Assembly: GCA_019918135.1 (NCBI GenBank) | Contig: WBZZ01006267.1 | Location: forward strand, 1-64,000 | Origin: Paulinella micropora | Taxonomy: Eukaryota > Cercozoa > Imbricatea > Euglyphida > Paulinellidae | Length of the DNA stretch: 64,000 nt | Direction of reading: 5' to 3' | Shown here: piece by piece, positions 43,089 to 50,650 of the stretch | How the letters are laid out: each line of letters starts with the position of its first letter | Numbering within the stretch: position 1 is the stretch's first letter | The notes under the pieces: model-generated | Seen by the model: the letters and a program-made list of their open reading frames with translations, nothing else | What the model was told of the DNA's origin: nothing | Database searches by the model: none | Program-made: the position numbers and the translations under genes

Positions 43089-43117
43089 GATAACAATAAA
43101 ATTTGTAGCTGAATGCT

Positions 43118-43320
43118 AGTGATGATCACTAATATACTAGTGATGGTCACTGCTACAATAGTGATGGTCACTTATAGAGGTCAGTGATTGTCACTTAGAT
43201 ATAAGTGATGGTCACTAATATACTAGTGATGGTCACTGCTAGGACAGTGATGATCACTAAAATATTAGTGTTCATCACTAACGGATAAGTGATTGTTACT
43301 AAGTATGAATGACGATCAGT
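43118..43320. promoter_or_regulatory. Dyad array 1, ten 13-bp palindromes at 21-bp pitch
   Basis: AGTGATGATCACT or close variants start at 43118, 43139, 43160, 43183, 43204, 43225, 43246, 43267, 43288 and (weak) 43308. Spacing is 21 bp at seven of nine steps (the others 23 and 20). 21 bp is two helical turns, so the sites lie on one face of the helix. Spacer sequences differ, so the pitch is conserved more than the spacers. It resembles a binding platform for a dimeric protein, such as transposon subterminal repeats or replication iterons. What binds is unknown. Confidence 0.88.
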
Positions 43321-43324
43321 AAGA

Positions 43325-43341
43325 TCTCTCTATCATATCTC

Positions 43342-43401
<60 letters not shown>
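43325..43401. repeat. (CT)n microsatellite
   Basis: CT/GTCT dinucleotide run between dyad array 1 and the unknown coding frame. Confidence 0.95.
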
Positions 43402-43403
<2 letters not shown>

Positions 43404-43497
43404 TTTGTGCTTTTTTCCAAATTAGGAAAACTCATCTCACGCCGCTAAAAATTGATGGAATAATATATGATAAGTATTTGGAAAGCGTCTAGCAATC

Positions 43498-44176
43498 TTG
43501 CAGAGAAAGACTAGAACAGTGGGCATTGACGAAAAACATTTAGTGACAGGTGCCACATCTTATCACACTGTATGTGCTTTACAAAATGCTTGCTGTGCTG
43601 CTAGTGCAAAAATACACTTTGCAGTCTGTACGGGGAGTCCACCCGGAGCTGCATATCGTCGTACTGGCAGCAGGCGGCGAGTTCGAATACAGGGATCCAG
43701 GACTGTGCGCTTTTGGCTTTGAAAATGAATTCCTCAGTGAAGATCATGTGATAGTCCAGATGTACCAGTACAGCAGGTGGCCCATGCAGAACGGGCAAAA
43801 ATTGAAGGGTGTTCGGCTCTTTGACAAAAAAGCTAGGGATAACAATTTATGTGGAGAAGTGGTTTATGGTTGGCCTGGCTGGGACAAACACACGAAGCCA
43901 CAATATTTGAAAATGACCAAGCAACAGCTTCAAGACTTTGTACTGGCAGTATCTGCAACTGCAAGGCCATGCAAAGTCAGTAATCCAAAGGAAAGAATGC
44001 AGACGGTCGCAACGCAACGTGCCAAGCACCCGAAGAGTGATACTAGTACTAAAAAACCTAATTATATGTACGTTGACAGAGTAAGTGAGGAAGAGAATGT
44101 AGCAACAGTTGTAACAGGAAGGAAACGAAGCGGCAAGCCAAGTAAAAAGCGGGCGGAAATGATCGCCAGGAAATGA
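43498..44176 (+). CDS. Unknown basic protein gene between dyad arrays
   Basis: Coding-like sequence, best in the frame 43550-44176 from about 43622 on, where a good splice acceptor ('acactttgcag') precedes it. A second frame at 43498-43610 could be the previous exon. The protein has a beta-rich, aromatic middle ('FEYRDPGLCAFGFENEF', 'VVYGWPGWDKHTKPQYL'), then a strongly basic Lys/Arg/Ser tail suited to DNA binding. No family is recognised. It is bracketed by the dyad arrays, ends within 50 bp of the right one and is a candidate for the protein that uses them. Exon structure is not certain. Confidence 0.5.
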
Positions 44177-44205
44177 TCGCCAGGACAGGTTGACAGGTTC
44201 CTTGA

Positions 44206-44390
44206 TCACTAATTACTGTGTAGTAGCTATCACTACATGATTAGTGATTATCACTACATTTTTAGTGGCTTACTGATAGCAGAAAGTAAAAAACCTTAGG
44301 TTTTTTGCTTTCTGCTATTGGGAAGTCACTAAAAATGTAGTGATTATCACTAACCATGTAGTGATAGCAACTACACAGTAATTAGTGATC
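44206..44390. repeat. Long palindrome built from dyads, about 90-bp arms
   Basis: Left arm 44206-44297 and right arm 44299-44390 pair around 'aaccttaggtt'. Each arm carries dyads at 44222/44243 and 44339/44360 at 21-bp pitch. It should extrude as a cruciform and directly follows the unknown basic gene. Confidence 0.88.
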
Positions 44391-45620
44391 ATCACTAAGA
44401 CTGTAGTTATAATCACTAATTTTTGTGTAGTGATGAGTACTATGACTGTAGTGACTGTCACTTAAGTCATTATTGTGGCGATGGCTCACTACAAGTAAAG
44501 TCACTGCTACCAGCCAAGTATAGTGATGAAAACCAAATAACTGTAGTTCCCATCACTCCCAAGAGTAGTGACGGGCACTAAAGGTGTTTAGTAGTTATCA
44601 CCAACAACAGTTAGTGACGGGCACTACATATTTAGTGATAATCACTAATAACAGTTAGTGCTCATCACTACATCCTGTTAGTGATGAGCATTACATTTGT
44701 ATAGTGATCATCACTAACAGGATGTAGTGATGAGCACTACACCAGTAGTGATGAGCACTACATTTGTAGTGATCATGACTAACAGGATGCAGTGATAAGC
44801 ACTACGATGGTGTAGTGACCATCACTACCTTTTGTTAGTGACGAGCACTAGACCACTGTAGTGCTCATCACTACCTATCATTGCTTTGCTAGTGATGAGC
44901 ACTACGAAAATGTAGTGATCATCACTACCAACTTTTTTGTTTAAACTAATTTGTTTAGTGATCGGCACTATCTTTTCTAGTGATAGGCACTACTTTTCGT
45001 CGATTTATAAAATTTTTTCTTTTTCAGTACCATTCAGTGACGAGCAAGTGATGAGCACTCATGTTGTAGTAATGTGCACTCATATTGTAGTGACGATCAC
45101 TACAGACACAGGCAAGATACATTAAAAAACTGTTGCTAGTGACCGTCACTAATTTGTTAATGATCATCACTAGATTTTTACTGATGCATAATTCCAAAAA
45201 TTGTAGTGATTCTAGTGATCATCACTATATTTTTTTAGTGACAATCACTAATTCTTTTTAATTTTTCACAAATCGAGTTCTAGCAGTGCTTGCTAGTGAC
45301 AGTCACTAATATTTAGTGATGGGCACTCACTTTTTAGTAATGTTTATTAAGTGCTCATCACTAAAATCACTAACTTTTGCGTAACTGTCGACGGTTAAAG
45401 CAGGAAACACTTCCATTTTCAGGTAGTGCTCATCAATACCTCGGTAAGTGATGAGTGATTGCATTGAAATCACTACATTCAGGATACCGGAAGCAGTAGT
45501 GATGATCACTAACACCATTTTTGTCTTATTTTAAGTGATCCAGCACTAACTTTTTTTGGTGCTTATCACTGAAAAAGTGTAGTGCTCATCACTAAAAAAA
45601 GTTAGTGATAGTATTCCATA
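44222..45620. promoter_or_regulatory. Dyad array 2, more than 30 palindromes at 21-24 bp pitch
   Basis: Dyads of the form AGTG-N5-CACT (commonest AGTGATCATCACT, AGTGATGAGCACT, AGTGCTCATCACT) start at 44222, 44243, 44339, 44360, 44384, 44405, 44429, 44450, 44545, 44567, 44590, 44613, 44634, 44657, 44680, 44703, 44726, 44747, 44768, 44791, 44814, 44837, 44860, 44891, 44914, 44957, 44979, 45047, 45068, 45089, 45138, 45159, 45214, 45237, 45295, 45315 and on to about 45620, becoming sparser. Pitch is mostly 21 or 23 bp. The outer half-sites are conserved while the inner five bases vary, unlike a simple tandem repeat. Confidence 0.88.
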
Positions 45621-45629
45621 CTTGTAGTG

Positions 45630-45678
45630 ATAATATACATATATATATACAAATATATATATACATAAATATATATAC

Positions 45679-45776
<98 letters not shown>

Positions 45777-45782
45777 TTTTCT
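45630..45782. repeat. (TA)n and (TTTA)n microsatellite
   Basis: TA-rich repeat, then pure (TA)n at about 45680-45740, then (TTTA)n to 45780. It closes the dyad region on its right. Confidence 0.95.
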
Positions 45783-46600
45783 TCTTGTAAACATTTCCTT
45801 GTTTTTGTTAATTACAAAAATCATATTTTACCCCTCCGAGTGTGTAATGAAGACGTAAGTTGGCAGGCAGGACCTCTGGGTCCAAGTATGCTACTAGTGC
45901 TAGGTATGTCTGTATGTCAATAACGCTGTCCATGTTGTCCTATTCCGGCCGGCAAACAATTTCCCAAGAGGTTTCCCTCTCCTCCGGACTAACGATTTTT
46001 CAAAGCAAAATTTCTTTCCCAACTCCTCTGACGTGTTTGCTCACAAGCATCGCCAGCGTCAAACGAGAAGGACGAAGGCGCTTGAGTCCCAATATCCAAA
46101 GTAACCTTTCAAGCCAACTTTCTCCTCCCTTGGACGAGTTTTTATGCCCTAATCTTTCCTGTCAGTTTGTTCCTAAGAAAATTTTCATCTCCGTCTTTGA
46201 ATTTTGGATTTGGGCGGAACCAATATCTTCATTTTCTCAATCGACAAGAGTACTGACAAGCTTTCTATTATAACTGCTTACAGTTATTTTACGATATGTT
46301 GCTAGGCTTGAACTGCATTGAACTGTCTAGATAATACGTGTGGCTTAGGATTTGAGTGCCGTCGACATACACACCTCTTTTCAATTGAAATGCGAATTCG
46401 AAGTCGAATATAGAAGTCCAAATCATCTGAATATGATTCCAGTATAAGTTCCAGCAACTAACGTAAATATGAACGTATTGACTTGAATTTATATATTTTT
46501 CATTTTACAAAATTTGAAAAAATGTATACATAAAAAAATCAGAGCTGATAGCGTGCGATCTGGCATGAAAAAGCTGTAGTGCAGTTGTTGTTGTTGTTGT
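45783..46600. other. Region with a possible minus-strand coding remnant
   Basis: On the minus strand 46100-45810 several adjoining frames look protein-like ('LKRLRPSRLTLAMLVSKHVR', then 'MDSVIDIQTYLALVAYLDPE'), as if from a decayed gene or transposase. No family is recognised. A plus-strand frame at 45860-46273 is probably its shadow. The remainder is AT-rich with no feature. Confidence 0.25.
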
Positions 46601-46649
46601 TGTTCTTACATATATGTATTCTCGAAAACTCGTGAACGTAGACGTTCAC

Positions 46650-47205
46650 TACGTACCTATCTATCTACTTACTTACCTACCTATCTCAATCCATCTCTCT
46701 TTGTCTGTGGCTGTCCATCTTTTATCAACTGCTTCAGCTTTCTAATTCATCTTGTTGCCCTACCTTTATACGTCTTGTAATATCTGGTATCATTTTACTC
46801 TTGTCTTTGCATAGCCTTTTACAGCGATTTTACATTTTACAAACGTTTGTATTTGTATTTCAATTTATGTTCACGTTAGGTAGGTAGGTAGGGATAGATA
46901 GATAAAATAGATAGATAGATAGATAGATAAATAGATAGATGGATGGATAGATTATGGATAGATAGATAGATAGATAGATCGATAGATAGATAGATAGATA
47001 GAGATAGAGAGATAGATAGATAGATAGGTATGTAGGTTGGCAGGTAAATAGATAGATGGATAGATAGATAGATAGATAGACAGATAGATAGATAGATAGA
47101 TAGGTAGGTAGGTAGGTAGGTAGGTAGGTAGATAGGTAGATAGATAGGTAGAGAGGGCGATAGATATAGTGATGGCGATCGGAAGTTAGGTAGATGGGTA
47201 GATAG
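46650..47205. repeat. (GATA)n/(GGTA)n microsatellite block
   Basis: CTAC/CTAT runs at 46655-46685 and a long compound (GATA)n and (GTAG)n stretch at 46880-47200, right up to the HRD1 gene. Confidence 0.93.
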
Positions 47206-47260
47206 GTGGATAAATATTCACGACCATCAAGTACGCACGTCCGAGGTTGTTCTATTACAG

Positions 47261-49534
47261 TGGTTTCCTTTCGTGCCTACTCGCTCTTGTCTCTTCTGTT
47301 GGCGGCGGGCTGCATCGCCCATGCTGTATCAACTCGCCAACAATTCTACCCGTCCGTGCTGTATCTCACAACTAACAAAGTGAATGTGATGGTACTCCCC
47401 TATTCAAGCATCAGTTAATCATTTATGAAAACACTGATCGTGGACGTTGTCGAACCTGCAGATTCTTGGTAACCTTTGCTTCTTCCTGCTGACGGTCTTG
47501 TACAAGCTGTGTCGCAAATTATTCCTGGACCAGCTCGCTCGGGAGGAAGAAGAGGTAGACAGCCTCTGTACACGATGCACATGGTTGTACTGGATTGTGC
47601 ACACTGCAGGAGCTGATCCTACATGCCAAGTGGTCCATGACAGAGACTTGTCTGGCGCTTACACTGTTCCTCAACGAGTTTGACGTCACAGTTATCGTTC
47701 TCTTTTCAGGTGCTTTTAATTGCAATAAGATCCTGTCCGTAACGTTAGCACTGATTTTCCCCTTAGGCCTTCTGTTTTCCAAGATCTTCCACTGGCTCGC
47801 GGCGATGCGCGTGGAGCAAGCAGGACGCGTACAAGGCGTGCCTACGCTAGTCCATGTGCGACTTCTCATGTTGTTGACTCTATTGGGACTGTCAGATTGC
47901 TTCCTTGCATACCGTTTTGCCTTGCATTTAACAACGCTCAACGAGCCTAGTGTGCTGTTGCTCTTCGCCTTCGAGGTAATTTTGTCTCCTTTCTGAGTTT
48001 GTGTAATGTCCTTGTTCACTTGTTTGTTCAGTTCATGATATTGGCGGTCCTCGTGGTTTCTCTCTACGGTGCATACCTCATCCTGGTCTTGGACACACGG
48101 TGGGAAGGGAGATGGCCAACGAAGTCTCACTGGGTTTTCTACTTTGGATTTACTACCGATCTTATCCGTCTGCTTCTCTATGTAATCTTTTTCATCATTG
48201 TGTGCACCTATTTTACTGTTCCGATCTATCTTTTCCGAGAGCTGTGGGTTCACATGTTTAAATTTGGCGACCGCATCGAGAAATTTATTGCCTACAAGCG
48301 TCTGACCACGAATATGAAAGAAAGGTTTCCGGAGGCCACAGAACAAGAGTGCCTCGATGCGGACGGGACGCTTAAGAAGTGCATCATTTGCAGAGACGAT
48401 TTGACAGAAGCAAAGAAATTACCGTGTGGTCACCTATTCCACTTCAATTGTCTGCGGACCTGGCTGGAACGCTCCCAGCGTTGTCCAACTTGTCGTGCAA
48501 ATATTCCTATTGGTCAAGCTCGACCAGCTGCTGCCGATGCTAACCTCAACATCGGGCGCAATAATGCCAATGCTGCTGGTGCAAACGCGAACGCTCCTGA
48601 GGAAGCGGCCGCACCGCAACCGCAAGCGAACGCTGCAGCCGCCAACCGACAGGAGGATGGCAAAGCGACACCCACTACTGATCAGAGCGCTGCCACTGTC
48701 CCCGCAGCAGCTCCGAGTGTCATCGCTTCCGTTCCTGCAGTTGCTCCCAGTGGAGGCATGTACAGTGGGGCTTACTCTGCAGCATTTTCTCCCATGCCTC
48801 TAACCCTTGGTGGTGCTGGGTTATTGTCGCATGGCCCTGGACCTGCTCCGCCCTCGACCAGCCCTTTCTTCTGCACCCCTCCACCTCTATCTACAGTTCA
48901 AGCGCAGACCTTGTTGCTGCAACAACACATCGAACTAATGGAAAGTCAGCTCGCCCATCTGAAGACTTTGTACGAAGCACATTTAGACTTTCAGCTTCGT
49001 TTGGTGTCGGCTGCTCAGGAGGCAGATCAGGCTGACTCAAAGCATCCCCCTTCTACACCCAAACACTCAACTCCTGCCACTGAGCCTTCTTCCAACCGAT
49101 CTACTGTCGACGTACAGGAAAATCCCAACGGATTTAGTTTTTTTAATTCTCCTCCAGTATCGCGTACTGGTTCCGAGGTCAAAAGTGGTTCAACACCTGT
49201 AGATACTCCAAGGCTAAAAGACGCCAAGAGTATAGATCGGGAGGCTAAGCTAAACGCCTTAGTTCGACGACTCAGTTTGAAGCGCGAAGAGAGCCAAGGA
49301 ATAGGCTCTCCTGCAACCAAGAATGCGGACGACAGCGAGAACCAAAGCCGTGCCAATGAACCGTCGACAACGAAATCTGGATCTACGCGTACAAAAGCTA
49401 CTGTCCCACAGAAAAAACCTAAAAACACAGAAGCGACAAATGCAGCAAACAGCAGCGGCAGCAGCAGTGATGAAGATTGCAGTGAAGACAGTGATGAAGA
49501 AAGCAGCGAGGAAAGCGATGACAGGTTCGAATAA
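47261..49534 (+). CDS. HRD1: HRD1/synoviolin-type ER ubiquitin ligase
   Basis: A RING-type E3 of the ER membrane that ubiquitinates misfolded proteins in ER-associated degradation. Four exons join in phase: 47261-47391, 47462-47554, 47610-47975 and 48032-49534 (introns 70, 55, 56 nt), about 697 residues. The N-terminal half has several hydrophobic segments in the family order, including '[10 protein letters not shown]' after the first and '[12 protein letters not shown]' in the middle. The RING-H2 follows: C-I-I-C, C-G-H-L-F-H, C, and C-P-T-C (about 48379-48498). The tail is Ala/Pro/Ser-rich and ends in acidic Ser/Glu/Asp repeats. No ATG lies in exon 1, but it begins TG-GTT after a good acceptor, so the start codon may be split A|TG across an upstream intron. 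A 45-nt in-frame intron near 47710-47754 is possible. Confidence 0.9.
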
Positions 49535-49868
49535 TGCCTCTTGATCATAGCTGAAACTCTGCGCCTAGATTATACGACGTCAATATTAATTTTAAGAGCT
49601 GAAGGAATTATTTCACTCTTTTTATCTTTTGATTTTTTTTTCTCCCCTTTCTCAGTCCCTCATTTTCCCTTTTTCTTTCTCACTATTTGGTTTTTCCTCT
49701 AAATTTTTCTTCCTTTTTTTACGCTTTATTTTATTTTTCCGTTATTGTATCTTTGATACCACTTCCATTCTATCTCTTCTGCTTCCCACTCAGATTCTAC
49801 GGGTGGAAAGTATTTTATCAAACAGTGTTTGCGTAAAGTAAAGTTAATCGTTATTATATATTGTATAC
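49535..49868 (+). other. 3' flank of HRD1
   Basis: T- and CT-rich sequence consistent with a 3' untranslated region and spacer. No other gene. Confidence 0.5.
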
Positions 49869-50012
49869 TGTAGGCATCACCCCCCGGATAGCAGGTAAAA
49901 AGTACTTTTTTTCAAGTATCGTTTGTCCGCATTGGACCTAATGCTATTTTATTTCTGGTCTGTTGTCGCTTTCTTTCGGTTCACTGAGCTAATATTATCG
50001 AAGACATTCAAG
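49869..50012 (+). repeat. Ty3 LTR remnant
   Basis: It begins 'tgtaggcatcaccccccggatag' and follows the Ty3 LTR with clear divergence and loss of the right part. It is an old, partial LTR fossil next to the HRD1 gene. Confidence 0.85.
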
Positions 50013-50286
50013 TTAACGTACAAACTCTATAATTTTTTTTTCTTTTTTATTGCTATCGACATTCAAGACAAAAAAAAAATTGTGAGTTTTTTGATTATGT
50101 TTGAAATTTTGATTTTGCAGTAAAAACCTGGTTTTGATTCGAGTTTTATTTTTGTATTAATTTTCAGTTTTTGGCGGCAGGAAGTTCGGATTTTGTATTA
50201 ATATTAACGGTTTGCAACAAAATATTGATATTAATATTACGGGTTTGCGACAAAAATTATTATTATATAATATATATTAATATTTT

Positions 50287-50516
50287 GGACACCGTGATAG
50301 CCCAGTGGTCAAGTTCTACCATCTGGGCCTGTCGCCAGTTCGATTCCCGTCGGTGCCACCGGTATTTTCATTGAACATACCGGTCCGTCTGGAAGTGTTG
50401 GAACTGCCCTTGCGGGGGTGTCATTAGAGCCTATCGTCAATTCTTCGTACTCCCCTCACGGGTGAGACGATGGAGGCGCATGTGCAGATTTGCATCAGCC
50501 ATTGACAGAGAAGCAC
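50287..50516 (+). mobile_element. tRNA-derived SINE, plus strand, single inner unit
   Basis: It starts GGACACCGTG and contains the A box 'TAGCCCAGTGG' and B box 'GTTCGATTC', about 38 bp apart. The 31-33 bp 'GTATTTTCATTGAACATACC' unit occurs once, whereas complete copies elsewhere carry two. It ends 'GAGAAGCAC' followed by TATATTAATATT. The same TATATTAATATT word precedes the element, which may be a target duplication, so the tail here is not (ATT)n. Confidence 0.9.
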
Positions 50517-50650
50517 TATATTAATATTAACATTAATATTAATATTAATATTACAATATTAATAGTTGAATATAATCTGTTGACTGTATTAAATAATATT
50601 AATATTAATATATATTATAGTAACTCAAGTTACTAGAATATTAATATTAA

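Larger units (their letters stand above)
39190..43090. repeat. Nest of SINEs and short repeats chained by (AAT)n
   Basis: Six SINE copies, three copies of a 480-bp repeat B and two copies of a 175-bp repeat C lie end to end, mostly separated by pure (AAT/ATA)n tracts of 15-100 bp. All are in the same orientation when the trinucleotide tract is read as a 3' (ATT)n tail. Order from left: SINE, B, B, SINE, SINE, SINE, SINE (partial), C, B, C, SINE. Copies of each family are almost identical, so the nest is recent. Confidence 0.9.

Noticed and set aside
40763-43112. Frames with poly-Asn, poly-Ile or poly-Leu
   Set aside because: Trinucleotide (AAT)n translated in three frames plus SINE sequence.
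43118-45620. Possible CRISPR array
   Set aside because: The repeated unit is a 13-bp dyad with 8-10 bp spacers, half-sites vary, no cas gene is present and the DNA is eukaryotic.
45860-46273. 137-codon plus-strand frame
   Set aside because: Composition is unremarkable and the opposite strand looks more coding-like; there is no family match on either strand.
50287-50361. Functional tRNA gene
   Set aside because: A and B boxes are present, but the head continues into a SINE body and several near-identical copies exist. It is a SINE promoter, not a tRNA gene.
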